64,000 nt of DNA from NCEH01 sp002257205 (GTDB taxonomy: Bacteria > Pseudomonadota > Alphaproteobacteria > Rhizobiales > Xanthobacteraceae): the NCBI RefSeq assembly GCF_043195105.1, contig NZ_JBAFWO010000008.1; one strand, written 5' to 3'. Position 1 is the stretch's first letter; every line of letters begins with the position of its first letter. Below are positions 31,310 through 40,559 of the stretch, piece after piece. A program made the position numbers and the translations under genes. The notes under the pieces were generated by a model, which was not told where the DNA came from, made no database searches, and saw nothing but the letters and a program-made list of their open reading frames with translations.

Positions 31310-32101
31310 ATGCGACTGAAACTAGATTCCGATGGCCACGTTGTGGTCAGCGATGGGAAGCCTGTGTACGTGCACGCGGACGGCAAGGAGGTCGCGTTCG
31401 ACGCTCCGACCACGGTCGCCACGATCACCCGGCTGAATTCCGAGGCCAAGGGTCATCGCGAAGCCAAGGAATCCTTCGAGGCGAAGCTCAAGGCCTTCGA
31501 TGGCATCGAAGACGCTGAAGCGGCCCGCAAGGCGCTGAAAACCGTCGAGAACCTCCATGCCGGCGAACTCGTCACGGCCGGCAAGATGGAAGAGGTCAAA
31601 GCCGCTGCCGCCAAGGCCGCGCAAGACCAGGTGGCCGCCAATGCCAAGGCCAGCGCGGAACAACTGAAGGCGCTTGAATCCGAGCGCGACAAGCTGAAGC
31701 AAGACCTCTACGGAGAGAAGATCGGCGGCGCGTTCAGCCGATCCAAGTTCATCGCCGAAAAGGTCGCCATTCCGGCCGATCTTCTTCAGGCGCAGTTCGG
31801 CTCCCGCTTCAAGGTCGAGGACGGCAAGACTGTCGCCTACGACGCGGCGGGAAACCAGATCTATTCCCTGTCCAAGCCCGGCGAACTCGCAGACTTCGAC
31901 GAGGCGCTGGAAACCATCATCGGCGGATATGCTCACAAGGATGCGATCCTGAAGGGCAGCGGCGCGAGTGGCGGCGGGCAGAAGCCCGGCACCGGCGGCG
32001 CGCCTGGCGCAAAGACGATCACTCGCGGGGAATTCGAGCGGCTCGGACCTTCCGACCGGGCATCGAAGATCCGTGACGGATTCACCCTGACCGACGCGTA
32101 A
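31310..32101 (+). CDS. Scaffold-like head protein
   Basis: 263 residues. Residues about 45-145 form a Lys/Ala/Glu coiled coil (AKSFEAKLKA-type repeats, LESERDKLKQDLYGEK). Then AFSRSKFIAEKVAIPADLLQ and a Gly-rich linker precede a C-terminal helix (TRGEFERLGPSDRASKIRDG). Position between portal and coat, and this architecture, fit a DUF6651-type scaffolding protein. Confidence 0.78.
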   Translation: MRLKLDSDGHVVVSDGKPVYVHADGKEVAFDAPTTVATITRLNSEAKGHREAKESFEAKLKAFDGIEDAEAARKALKTVENLHAGELVTAGKMEEVKAAAAKAAQDQVAANAKASAEQLKALESERDKLKQDLYGEKIGGAFSRSKFIAEKVAIPADLLQAQFGSRFKVEDGKTVAYDAAGNQIYSLSKPGELADFDEALETIIGGYAHKDAILKGSGASGGGQKPGTGGAPGAKTITRGEFERLGPSDRASKIRDGFTLTDA

Positions 32102-32214
32102 CTGGCGCATCGCGCGCCAAGATGCCGGCGCCCTGGATGGGGCGCGGTGACCGGGCCGGATAGCCCAAGCAAGCAATCGCCCCTTTCATCATTCCCCATC
32201 TATAGGAGGCCACA

Positions 32215-33387
32215 TTGGCCGCTACCACCACGACCCTTACGGGCCTCGTGCCCACCATCTATGAAGCCTTCGACCGCGTGGCCCGTGAGCAGGTTGGGTT
32301 CATCCCCGCCGTGTCCAAGGACGCTTCTGCGGAGCGCGCGGCCCTCAACCAGACCATCCGCTCTCCGATCGTCGGCGCCATGGCCGCTGAAAATCTGACG
32401 GTCGATAACGTGGCTGCGTCCGCCCCTGATCAGACGATCGCCTACGTGGACATGACGATCAGCAGGGCGCGTTCCGTCTCCTTCGGTATCACCGGGGAAG
32501 ATGCTCTGAGCGTCAATCAGTCTCTGGCGACCATCAATCGGGATCGTATCTCCCAGGCACTTCGGACTCTCACCAACGAGGTCGAGGCGGATCTTGCGGC
32601 GCTGCACATCTACGCGAGCCGCGCCTACGGCACGTACAATGCGACCCCGTTCGGTACGGCCGGCGACTTCTCCGACTTTGCCCAGACCCGGCGTATTCTC
32701 GACGAAAACGGCGTTCCGCAGTCCGACCTTCAGATGGTGCTCGGCGGCTCTGCCGTCGCCAACATCCGCGGCAAGCAGTCTGTGCTTTTCAAGGCGAACG
32801 AAGCCGGCACCGACGACATGCTGCGCCGCGGCGTCATCGGCATGGTCGAGGGGTGGGACATCCACAACTCTGGTCAGGTCAAGACTGCTGTGACCGCGGG
32901 CACCAACAACGGCTCTGCGGCCACGACCAACGCGGGGTTCGCAGTCGGAGCAACGACTATCGCTCTCGGATCGGCGGGAACCGGCACGATCATCGCGGGT
33001 GACATCATCACGTTTGCGGGCGACACCAACAAGTATCTGGTGGTCACCGGCGATACGGACGTGTCCGGCGGCGGCTCTATCGTGATCGCTGAGCCCGGCC
33101 TTCGCGTTGCCATCCCCGCCTCTGCGACGGTCATCACGACCATTGCCGCCACCACCCGCAACATGTTCTTCCACCGCTCGGCCATCCAGCTCGCCACCCG
33201 CGCGCCGGCCATGCCCGATGAAGGGGATGCCGCGGACGACGTGATGATCCTGACTGATCCCATCAGCGGGATCGCCTACGAGTTCTGCGTCTACAAGCAG
33301 AAGCGCCAGGTCCGCTACGAGGTCAACCTCGCGTGGGGCGTGAAGATGGTCATGCCGCGCTTTGCCGGCGTGCTGATCGGCGCCTGA
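32215..33387 (+). CDS. Major capsid protein, P22 coat-like
   Basis: 390 residues from TTG 32215, supported by AGGAGG six bases upstream. LVPTIYEAFDRVAREQVGFI, SAERAALNQTIRSPIVG, TLTNEVEADLAALHIYASRA, FAQTRRILDENGVPQSDLQM and LGGSAVANIRGKQSVLFKAN are hallmarks of the P22 Gp5-like coat family (HK97 fold). Residues about 230-305 are a Gly/Thr-rich insertion matching the P22 insertion domain. No protease gene is present, in keeping with scaffold-driven assembly. Confidence 0.92.
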   Translation: MAATTTTLTGLVPTIYEAFDRVAREQVGFIPAVSKDASAERAALNQTIRSPIVGAMAAENLTVDNVAASAPDQTIAYVDMTISRARSVSFGITGEDALSVNQSLATINRDRISQALRTLTNEVEADLAALHIYASRAYGTYNATPFGTAGDFSDFAQTRRILDENGVPQSDLQMVLGGSAVANIRGKQSVLFKANEAGTDDMLRRGVIGMVEGWDIHNSGQVKTAVTAGTNNGSAATTNAGFAVGATTIALGSAGTGTIIAGDIITFAGDTNKYLVVTGDTDVSGGGSIVIAEPGLRVAIPASATVITTIAATTRNMFFHRSAIQLATRAPAMPDEGDAADDVMILTDPISGIAYEFCVYKQKRQVRYEVNLAWGVKMVMPRFAGVLIGA

Positions 33388-33441
33388 TCCAAATAGCCGG
33401 GCGGGCTCGTCTCGCCCGGCCTCTTCTGAAGGATGATCGAT

Positions 33442-33753
33442 ATGTCCGGAACATGCCCCACCGTGCGGGTCAAGGCGAACCTCCCAGATGGGTTCTGCCT
33501 CATCAACGAATCCGACTTCGATCCGGACAAGCATGTTCTTTTCGCGAGCGATGCGGCCGAACCGGCGCCTATCGTTGCGCCGCCCATGATCGGCATCCCC
33601 GCCGACTGGCAGTCGCTCCACTGGAAGCAGCGCATGGCGCTTGCCGAGAAGCTGACCGGCGACCGTGCTCTTGCGCCGGCCGATGGCCAGAAGCCGGTCG
33701 ATGTGGCCGACGCTGTGATCGCGGCGGAAGTTGCGCGACGGGCTGAGGGCTGA
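33442..33753 (+). CDS. Head accessory protein
   Basis: 103 residues from ATG 33442 (MSGTCPTVRVKAN), with AAGGA eight bases upstream; ATG 33433 is less well placed. GFCLINESDFDPDKHVLF and IPADWQSLHWKQRMALAEKL recur in proteins just after coat genes in related phages. Possibly a decoration or connector factor. Confidence 0.65.
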   Translation: MSGTCPTVRVKANLPDGFCLINESDFDPDKHVLFASDAAEPAPIVAPPMIGIPADWQSLHWKQRMALAEKLTGDRALAPADGQKPVDVADAVIAAEVARRAEG

Positions 33754-33755
33754 TC

Positions 33756-34271
33756 ATGACACTTGTGGTGGAGACGGGCGCAGGACTGGCGAACGCCGAT
33801 GCCTATGTGTCTGTGGCCGGCTTCGACAGCTATTTCGCGGCGCGCTATCCCCTTGATGCACAATTCGTGATCGAGGACCGAGAGAAGGCCGTTCGGCGCG
33901 CCACCATGTGGGTGGATGCGCGGTATCGCAGCCGGTTTCCGGGGGAACGTCTGCAAGGCCGGTTGCAGGCTCTCGAATGGCCTCGCTCTGGCGCCTGCGA
34001 TAATGCCGGTTGGGCTGTGGCTCACGATGCCGTCCCGAGCGAGATTATCGCAGCCACATGCGAGGCGGCGCAGCGCGAATTGACGGAACCCGGAATCCTC
34101 GCGCCCGATCTTGAGCGCGGCGGGGCGATCAAGCGCATCCAGGCCGGATCGGTTGAGATCGAATACGGCGCGAACTCCATCGCGGGGACGCTGTTCACGA
34201 CCATCGACAATGTGTTGGGCTCACTCCTTGTGGCTCAATCGCCCTATTCGGGGCGGGCGGTGAGGGGCTGA
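33756..34271 (+). CDS. DnaT-like/head-tail connector protein
   Basis: 171 residues. ANADAYVSVAGFDSYFAARY, AVRRATMWVDARYRSRFPGE and LEWPRSGACDNAGWAV match the phage proteins annotated DnaT-like ssDNA-binding, which by position act as the first head-tail connector (adaptor). Four-base style spacing to neighbours in the head cluster supports that structural role rather than replication. Confidence 0.8.
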   Translation: MTLVVETGAGLANADAYVSVAGFDSYFAARYPLDAQFVIEDREKAVRRATMWVDARYRSRFPGERLQGRLQALEWPRSGACDNAGWAVAHDAVPSEIIAATCEAAQRELTEPGILAPDLERGGAIKRIQAGSVEIEYGANSIAGTLFTTIDNVLGSLLVAQSPYSGRAVRG

Positions 34272-34645
34272 TGGCGTCACCTCTTATCGGCCTCCCCAAG
34301 ACAATCGGTAAGGCGCTTTCCGGGGTGTTCTTCGACGCTGTTCTTGCGCGCGATGTTGCCGCGGCCGGCGCGAACGCCTGGACGCCTGGAACAATCACCA
34401 CAACGGAATATGCCTGCAAGGGCCTCAACGACGCCTGGAGCAGCTACCAGCGGGCTGGAGGGCTTGTGGCAGGCGCAGATCGCAAGATCCTCATTCTGGC
34501 GTCCACGCTCGCTGTGACGCCGCAGGAAGGCGACCGCATCACGATCCAGGGCGCGACGTTGACGCTGGTTTCTGACGGCGGATCTCAGCCCGCAGTCACG
34601 ACCGATCCAGCGACGGCGGTTTGGATGTGCAGGGGGCGCGTGTGA
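34271..34645 (+). CDS. Head-closure/tail-connector protein
   Basis: 124 residues. LIGLPKTIGKALSGVFFDAV followed by beta-rich segments (ADRKILILASTLAVTPQEGD) resembles small head-closure proteins between the adaptor and the tail genes. The family is not named with certainty. Confidence 0.6.
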   Translation: MASPLIGLPKTIGKALSGVFFDAVLARDVAAAGANAWTPGTITTTEYACKGLNDAWSSYQRAGGLVAGADRKILILASTLAVTPQEGDRITIQGATLTLVSDGGSQPAVTTDPATAVWMCRGRV

Positions 34646-35037
34646 AGCACGAGGTGGTGTGGTGTGATCGCGGTTGGCTTCCGACCTATTTCGGGTTCTG
34701 CCCTTCGAAGCGGGCTTGGAAAAAGGAAATGAAGCGCCTCGGTGCTGCCGAACCGTATCCAACGTCTGACGGACGATGCACGACATTCGAAAACACCAAG
34801 GCCGGCAAGCTTTGCGTCATCGTGACCATTTCGGAGCGGATCGACCACAAGGATGATCCAATCGGCGTGCTTGGACTCGTGACCCATGAAGCGGCTCACG
34901 TCTGGCAGGCGATCAAAAACGACATCGGTGAAGACCGCCCATCTCATGAATTTGAGGCCTATGCGATGCAGAACATCGTCATGGAGATTTGCAAAGCTTA
35001 TGCCGATACACGCGGCATTGCCACTGGCTTGAAGTGA
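34642..35037 (+). CDS. Zincin-like protein with HEAAH motif in head cluster
   Basis: 131 residues from GTG 34642 (overlaps the upstream stop). GVLGLVTHEAAHVWQAIKND contains HEAAH, the HExxH zinc-binding pattern. A downstream conserved SHEFEAYAMQNIVMEICKAY supplies acidic residues. Related proteins occur in the head genes of DUF4055-portal siphophages. It could be a metallopeptidase used in assembly or a fold that lost catalysis; the lack of a known cleavage event keeps this open. Confidence 0.65.
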   Translation: MKHEVVWCDRGWLPTYFGFCPSKRAWKKEMKRLGAAEPYPTSDGRCTTFENTKAGKLCVIVTISERIDHKDDPIGVLGLVTHEAAHVWQAIKNDIGEDRPSHEFEAYAMQNIVMEICKAYADTRGIATGLK

Positions 35038-36062
35038 TGGCGTCTAACCGATCGATTGACAAGTTGATTGAGGACTGGACGCCTCAATTGCGCCGAGCCT
35101 TTCTCGACGCGGTCTATGCCATGCGGGACCGCGTGCAGGTCGAGTTGCTCGTGACCATGCTGGAGCGCGGGGACGTGGACGGGGCCATTCGGGCCGTGAA
35201 CCTCGATCCGGTATTGTTGCGTGGATTGGACGCCTCGCTTGCCCAGGCTTTCGAGGCCGGCGGGGCAAATGCATCGGGCTCTATCCCCGCACTGAGAGAG
35301 GCAAGCGGGCACGTCCTGAAAGTGCTGTTCGACGTGCGCAATCCTGCGGCCGAAGCGTGGCTCTCTGACCATAGCTCGCAGCGCGTTACTGAGATCGTCG
35401 AGGACACGCGGACCATGCTCCGACAGCGTCTGACCGCTGGGATGGAGGCGGGGCAGAACCCGCGCACCGTGGCGCTGGACATCGCGGGGAAGATCAACAA
35501 GGCCACCGGCCGGCGCGAGGGCGGGCTTATCGGGCTCACATCCTCTCAAGAGGAGTGGGTCCGGTCCTATTCCGAGCGGCTGCGCTCCGGCGATCCCGTG
35601 CAGATGCGCGAAGCCCTCGGCATGAGCCTGCGGGACAAGCGCTTTGACCGCTCTGTGGAAAAAGCAATCCGCAACGGGGAACCGATCCCCGCCGCGTCCA
35701 TCGACAAGATGGTGCAGACATACAAAAACCGTGCCGTCCTCTATCGCGCCGAAACCATTGGCCGCACGGAAGCGATGACGTCATTACACCAGGCGCAGGA
35801 CGAGGCGTGGTCCCAAGCAATTGCCAAAGGGCAGGTCGAAGAACGCGTCGTCACGAAGATTTGGCGTTCGGCCGGCGACAACAAGGTGCGCCACACACAC
35901 ACGGTGCTGAACGGGCAGAAGGTTCCGTTTCGAGGCATCTTCGTGAGCCCTTCGGGTGCTCGCCTGCGATATCCCGGCGATCCGAACGCGCCGGCCCGTG
36001 AGATTGTGGCTTGCCGCTGCCACGTGGACGTCAAGATGGATTTCCTAGCCGAGGTGCTTTGA
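35037..36062 (+). CDS. Head morphogenesis protein (SPP1 gp7-like)
   Basis: 341 residues from ATG 35037. The C-terminal part has the family mark AETIGRTEAMTSLHQAQDEA, then KIWRSAGDNKVRHTHTVLNG and EIVACRCHVDVKMD. N-terminal residues form helices that usually bind portal (LIEDWTPQLRRAFLDAVYAM). It is a minor head protein carried into the capsid. Confidence 0.85.
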   Translation: MASNRSIDKLIEDWTPQLRRAFLDAVYAMRDRVQVELLVTMLERGDVDGAIRAVNLDPVLLRGLDASLAQAFEAGGANASGSIPALREASGHVLKVLFDVRNPAAEAWLSDHSSQRVTEIVEDTRTMLRQRLTAGMEAGQNPRTVALDIAGKINKATGRREGGLIGLTSSQEEWVRSYSERLRSGDPVQMREALGMSLRDKRFDRSVEKAIRNGEPIPAASIDKMVQTYKNRAVLYRAETIGRTEAMTSLHQAQDEAWSQAIAKGQVEERVVTKIWRSAGDNKVRHTHTVLNGQKVPFRGIFVSPSGARLRYPGDPNAPAREIVACRCHVDVKMDFLAEVL

Positions 36063-36502
36063 TGGCTGTGAACCGGCTTTCTTTCGCGGCTCAAGTCGAT
36101 GCATGGACGCGGGAGACGGACCAGCGCTTGACGGCGGTCTTCCGTGAGAGCGCGTCTGACGTCATCTCGGAGATGCAGAAGCCTGTAGGAGCAGGGGGGA
36201 ACATGCCGGTGGATACGGGGTTCCTTCGCGCCTCCTTGCAGGTAGGGATCAATACCCCGGCCGTGCCGCTCGATCGCGCGAACCCAGGCGGCTCATTCAC
36301 GGCGCCAGCCACCGACCTTGTGATTGCAGGGGCGGCGCTAGGGGACACGATCACTGCGAGCTATGGCGCCAATTATGCCGGCCACGTCAATTACGGATCG
36401 AGGGGCCGCGCGCCGCGGCAGTTCGTTGGGTTGGCCGCGCAGAAATGGCCGCAGATCGTCAACGCTGTGGTGGCTCGCCTGAAGAGCCGGCGCGCTCCAT
36501 AG
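36062..36502 (+). CDS. HK97 gp10-like neck/tail protein
   Basis: 146 residues from ATG 36062. FAAQVDAWTRETDQRLTAVF, MPVDTGFLRASLQVGI and YAGHVNYGSRGRAPRQFVGL are typical of gp10-type tail-completion proteins, which join the tail terminator to the connector. The start overlaps the head morphogenesis stop. Confidence 0.8.
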   Translation: MAVNRLSFAAQVDAWTRETDQRLTAVFRESASDVISEMQKPVGAGGNMPVDTGFLRASLQVGINTPAVPLDRANPGGSFTAPATDLVIAGAALGDTITASYGANYAGHVNYGSRGRAPRQFVGLAAQKWPQIVNAVVARLKSRRAP

Positions 36503-36650
36503 CCGCAACGAGCGCAACCTGTAGCAGCACCAGGGTCTTCCTGGCGGCCTCCAACGCGGTGTTAGCGGGGACGGATGCCCCGGCATCGTCTCCCAGCGCC
36601 TCACGCGCCGCAACAAGCCGGTTGTGTGCTTCGTCATCGCTCAACTGCAT
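36459..36650 (-). CDS. Possible reverse-strand small gene in tail cluster
   Basis: 63 residues from ATG 36650 (MQLSDDEAHNRLVAAREALG), helical and Ala-rich. It fills the only sizeable gap among the tail genes, lies on the opposite strand and overlaps the gp10-like gene tail-to-tail by 44 bases. This could be a small moron or simply chance; no ribosome site is convincing. Confidence 0.4.
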   Translation of the reverse strand: MQLSDDEAHNRLVAAREALGDDAGASVPANTALEAARKTLVLLQVALVAAMERAGSSGEPPQR

Positions 36651-36667
36651 CGGAACAGGATAGCGGC

Positions 36668-37087
36668 ATGCCGACATTCGCGGAAGCGCTAATCCACGAC
36701 CTTCTTATGGCGCGGGTGGCGAGCTTCACAAATACCCCGGCGCTCCCTGTCGCCTATCCGAACGTGGACTTCACACCTCCCGCATCGGGCGATTGGCTGG
36801 AAATCGCATATCTGCCGAACACCAACGTGGATCTGTATCTCGCCAATGACGACGAGACGATGCATCGGGGCTTGATGCAAATCACCCTGGTTTCAGCGCG
36901 TGGGAGGGGCGGAAGCGCGCCTCTCGATCTCGCAGGCAAGATCGCCAGCCACTTTGCGAAGGGCACCACGCTCTACGGCGCCTCATTCAAGGTTCGCGTC
37001 CCCGATAAGCCTTCGGTCTCGGCTCCGCTCCAAGACCCTCCATACCTGCGCACGCCAGTAACGGTGCGCTGGCAAGCATTCGTCTAA
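36668..37087 (+). CDS. Tail terminator-like protein (DUF4128)
   Basis: 139 residues from ATG 36668. TFAEALIHDLLMARVASFTN, WLEIAYLPNTNVDLYLANDD and HRGLMQITLVSARGRGGSAP resemble DUF4128 proteins, which by gene order (after gp10, before major tail) act as tail terminators. Confidence 0.78.
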   Translation: MPTFAEALIHDLLMARVASFTNTPALPVAYPNVDFTPPASGDWLEIAYLPNTNVDLYLANDDETMHRGLMQITLVSARGRGGSAPLDLAGKIASHFAKGTTLYGASFKVRVPDKPSVSAPLQDPPYLRTPVTVRWQAFV

Positions 37088-37103
37088 ATCCCAGGAGACA
37101 CCA

Positions 37104-37592
37104 ATGGTTGGAAAACCCGACACGCAGGCGGGAGCAAAGCTCTATGTCTGCACCGCGCCGCAGACGGCCCTTCCTCTCGACGCCGCCGCCTTCGCCGCCC
37201 TGACGTGGGTCCAGGTCAAGAAGGTTGGGCAGATCAGCGACATGGGCACCGATACCAACATCGTGAACTACGACACCCTCGACACCGACGTTTCGCAGAA
37301 GGGCAAGGGTGTGACGAACGGCGGCGATTGGACCATCGAAGTCGCACGAGTCTACGACGACGCCGGACAGACGGCGATGCGCGCGGCGGCCCTGACCGGC
37401 TATGACTATGCGTTCAAGGTGGAATATGCCGACGCTCCCAGCGCGGGCTACACCAACACCATCATGTACAATTGCGGCCTCGTGACCGGCCCGCGCAAGC
37501 CCGGCGGTGGGGTTGAGGACTTCATCCTCGAACAGTTCACGCTCGCCATGAACCAGCGTGATGTCGTCGTCGATCCCACCGTGATTCCGTGA
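37104..37592 (+). CDS. Major tail (tube) protein
   Basis: 162 residues, beta-rich. AKLYVCTAPQTALPLDAAAF, WVQVKKVGQISDMGTDTNIV and VTNGGDWTIEVARVYDDAGQ are typical of siphophage tube proteins. Followed by the tail chaperone and tape measure, the standard order. Confidence 0.85.
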   Translation: MVGKPDTQAGAKLYVCTAPQTALPLDAAAFAALTWVQVKKVGQISDMGTDTNIVNYDTLDTDVSQKGKGVTNGGDWTIEVARVYDDAGQTAMRAAALTGYDYAFKVEYADAPSAGYTNTIMYNCGLVTGPRKPGGGVEDFILEQFTLAMNQRDVVVDPTVIP

Positions 37593-37600
37593 GGCCCAGC

Positions 37601-37996
37601 ATGGATATCGCATCTCTTTTCAGCCACGAGTCGCTGTTCCCGCTTCATCTGAAGCACCCCACGACGGAAGCCCCGCTCGGCATCGTCTTCAATCTGCGGT
37701 CGGCATCGTCCGACGAAGTGAAGAAGATCGTGCGCAAGCATCTCGACGAACGCACGGAGCGGTCTCAGCGGGGCAAGCTGGTCAAGGGGGACACCCTGAT
37801 CAAGCATGAGGTGGAGAAGGTCGCGGCCTCCATCGCCTCATGGGATTGGGGCGGGAACAGCTACAAGGGCGAAGCGCCCGAATATTCGCTCAAGAAGGCG
37901 GCTGAAATCCTGGAAGCGGAAGACTGGATCTACGCGCAGGTGAGCGAGGCGACGAACAACCTCGCAAATTTTTCGACCGGCTCGGCGAAAGACTAA
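37601..37996 (+). CDS. Tail assembly chaperone, short product
   Basis: 131 residues from ATG 37601. HPTTEAPLGIVFNLRSASSD opens a fold typical of gpG-like chaperones, and the end lies just after a slippery sequence. Most ribosomes should terminate at 37996 and give this form, which coats the tape measure during tail assembly. Confidence 0.82.
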   Translation: MDIASLFSHESLFPLHLKHPTTEAPLGIVFNLRSASSDEVKKIVRKHLDERTERSQRGKLVKGDTLIKHEVEKVAASIASWDWGGNSYKGEAPEYSLKKAAEILEAEDWIYAQVSEATNNLANFSTGSAKD

Positions 37997-38343
37997 GCGC
38001 TTTCGTCGCAGAAAAGGCGCGCTACGACACGCCGGATAGCAAGGGCGAGACGCGTCGGCAGCGCAACATCAAGTTCGGAAGCCCCGAACTCAATCCGCCA
38101 GATGCCACGCCAGAATATGGCGAACACATCCTTGAATGGTTCTACCGCCTTTCCATGGGCCGGCCCGACTCATTCAATGGATGTGCTCCAATCAGCCCCG
38201 ACTATCTGGCGTCTTGGTGCGCCGTTTCTGGTGAAATCATCACCCGAGACGAGGCAATGATCATCTTCGCGATGGACGCGTCATTCCGGGGCGCGCTTTC
38301 CATCGAACTCGACGCGCAATCCAAGCGGGAGGCAGGGAAATAA
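37601..38343 (+). CDS. Tail assembly chaperone, -1 frameshift fusion
   Basis: The heptamer A AAT TTT at 37966-37972 is in the zero frame; slippage by -1 resumes at 37972 and reads TTC GAC CGG... to the stop at 38341-38343, giving 247 residues. The extension has HILEWFYRLSMGRPDSFNGC and MIIFAMDASFRGALSIELD, as in gpT-type extensions. It has no start codon of its own near 37972, and the frame is open through the whole gap before the tape measure gene. This fusion links chaperone to tape measure. Confidence 0.85.
37966..37972 (+). promoter_or_regulatory. Programmed -1 ribosomal slippery site
   Basis: AAATTTT has the X-XXY-YYZ form in the chaperone reading frame, eight codons before its stop. 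Confidence 0.85.
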
Positions 38344-40559
38344 TGGCTGACGTTGCCACGCTTGGGCTCGCGATCGATAGCGCAGACGTCGAAAAGGGCG
38401 CGCGCTCTCTCGACAAGCTTTCGACATCGGCGAAGAAGGCGGAGGGCGCCGCGAGCGCGCTCGAATCCGCCTATGCTGCCGCGGGCAAATCTGCTGGCGG
38501 GGCCTCCAATGCCGCCGCTGCCGCATCCCGCGCCTATGACGAACAGGCATCCGCCGCAACACGGGCGGCAAATGCCAGCGCGCGCCTCGCCGGCGCCGTG
38601 AACGACAATGCCAAGGTGCAGAAGGCGGCGTATCTTCCCACGGCGAACCTCGCAGCGCAGTTCCAAGACATCGGCGTAACGGCCGCAATGTCCATGAACC
38701 CGCTTCAGATCGCTCTACAGCAGGGTACGCAGATTTCCGCGGCTTTGGGTCCGCTTGGGGCGGCCGGCGCCGTCCAGGCGCTTGGGCAGGCGTTCGTGTC
38801 TGTGTTCTCACCCTTGAGCCTCCTGATCATCACGCTTGTGGCGCTCGTTGCAGCTGGCCTTCAGATGATCGAGTGGGCGAAGGTTGGCGCGGCTGTCCTG
38901 AACGCACTCGCCTCCGTCATCGTAAAGATCGCGCCTTATGCCGCGGTGGCGGGCGCGGCGCTTGCGGTGATGTTCGCCCCGCAGATCATCGCTGGCGCGG
39001 TGCAACTCGTCGCGCTGATGGCCCGCCTGGCGCTCGCAGCCGGTGCCGCGGCCATCGCCATGGCTGCGGCGAATCCCGCACTAGCCTTTGTGGCTGGCGT
39101 GGCTGTGGCGGTCACCGCTGCGGCTGTGTTCCAAAAGGAACTCGCCAAGATTTTCGGCGTGGATATCGTCGCAGAAGTCAAGCGCGGAGTGAATTACATC
39201 ATAGGCGCATTCGTCGCGGCCTTCAACGATATCAAGTTCCTTTGGAATACCTTCCCGACCATCATGGGGGCTGCGGCAATCGGAACGGCGAATGCTGTTC
39301 TCAGCGCCATGGAGACCATGATAAACAAAGGGGGCGAACTCCTAAACGCCTTCATCCGCACCGCGAATACCGGTTTGGAGAAGATCGGCGCTCCGACGCT
39401 CCCGGAGGTTGGAGCCGTCAGCTTCAACCGCTTGGCGAACCCGTCTGCCGCCGCGGCGGATAAAGCCGGAGCGCTGCGCGCGCAAGGGCAACAGGCAGAC
39501 CTTTCCAGGGACTATCTTGGTGGGCTGACTTCCGCCGCGGCGACGGGGGCCACGGCCGCTGCCGCCAAGCTTAAGGAACTCGCCAAGGGGCTGCTTGAGG
39601 TGGATGACGCCGACAAGAAGTCCGGCCGCACCGCCAAGGACAAGTATGCGGGCATCATCGCCGGTGCAGATCGCCGCATAGCCTCCCTCCAGGCAGAAGC
39701 CGCGGGGCTCGGGTTGACCGAAGAGGCCGCGTCGCGACTGCGCTATGAGCAGGATCTGTTGAACCAGGCGCAGCAAGCCGACATCACCCTGTCCGCAGCC
39801 CAGCGCGCCGAACTGATGGCCAAGGCCGCCACCATGGCAGAAGTCGAAACCGCTGCGAAAAAGGTGAAGGAAGCGTTCGACTTCGCCAAGGACGCGACTA
39901 AGGGATTCCTCTCCGACTTCCGCCAGGGCTTGCAGAGCGGGCAGAGCGTCATGCAGGCGTTCGGCAATGCCGTAAGCAATGTCGTCGATAAGATCGTCTC
40001 GAAGCTTGAAGGCGAATTGGTCGATTCCCTGTTCAATGTCGGGAAGGCAGGAAGCGGGGCAGGATCGAACGGGGGCGGCGGGATTGGGGGGCTGTTGTCC
40101 TCCCTGTTCTCCGGCCTAGGAGGCGGGGGCACGGTTGGTGCGACGACCGGCGCCAGCATCGGCCTTTCGTCCGGAGGGTACACCGGCGACGGCCCGGTCT
40201 CCAAGGCCGCGGGCATCGTGCATGGCAAGGAATACGTCTTCTCGGCTGCGGCCACGCGGGCGATTGGCGTCAACAACCTGGAAGCCATGCACCGCCAAGC
40301 CAAGGGCTATCGCGACGGGGGCTATGTCGGGACGTTCGCGCGAACCCCGGCGGCATCAAACTCCAACGCTCCTGCCGCGCCGCTGATCAACATCTATGGG
40401 GCTCCTGCGGAGACGCGCACGGAAACGTCCGAGGACGGGCAGCGGGTGGACATCTACCTGGAGAAGCAGGTGGCCCGCACGCTCTCCCGCACCGGGTCAG
40501 AACCGCAGAGGGTCTTGCGCTCTCAGTATGGGGCCAATGTCAGGACGGCGCGCCGATGA
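38343..40559 (+). CDS. Tape measure protein
   Basis: 738 residues. An N-terminal coiled coil (VEKGARSLDKLSTSAKKAEG) is followed by a conserved segment LAAQFQDIGVTAAMSMNPLQ, then several hydrophobic stretches at about 150-300 that may form the DNA-ejection channel. A further coiled coil and a Gly-rich C-terminus with AGIVHGKEYVFSAAATRAIG complete it. At roughly 0.15 nm per residue the tail would be about 110 nm; that figure is an estimate from the known family rule. Confidence 0.9.
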   Translation: MADVATLGLAIDSADVEKGARSLDKLSTSAKKAEGAASALESAYAAAGKSAGGASNAAAAASRAYDEQASAATRAANASARLAGAVNDNAKVQKAAYLPTANLAAQFQDIGVTAAMSMNPLQIALQQGTQISAALGPLGAAGAVQALGQAFVSVFSPLSLLIITLVALVAAGLQMIEWAKVGAAVLNALASVIVKIAPYAAVAGAALAVMFAPQIIAGAVQLVALMARLALAAGAAAIAMAAANPALAFVAGVAVAVTAAAVFQKELAKIFGVDIVAEVKRGVNYIIGAFVAAFNDIKFLWNTFPTIMGAAAIGTANAVLSAMETMINKGGELLNAFIRTANTGLEKIGAPTLPEVGAVSFNRLANPSAAAADKAGALRAQGQQADLSRDYLGGLTSAAATGATAAAAKLKELAKGLLEVDDADKKSGRTAKDKYAGIIAGADRRIASLQAEAAGLGLTEEAASRLRYEQDLLNQAQQADITLSAAQRAELMAKAATMAEVETAAKKVKEAFDFAKDATKGFLSDFRQGLQSGQSVMQAFGNAVSNVVDKIVSKLEGELVDSLFNVGKAGSGAGSNGGGGIGGLLSSLFSGLGGGGTVGATTGASIGLSSGGYTGDGPVSKAAGIVHGKEYVFSAAATRAIGVNNLEAMHRQAKGYRDGGYVGTFARTPAASNSNAPAAPLINIYGAPAETRTETSEDGQRVDIYLEKQVARTLSRTGSEPQRVLRSQYGANVRTARR

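Noticed and set aside
36445..36663. Plus-strand 72-codon frame in the tail-gene gap
   Set aside because: Ser/Ala/Thr-rich low complexity and no ribosome site; the opposite-strand frame looks more protein-like, though also weak.
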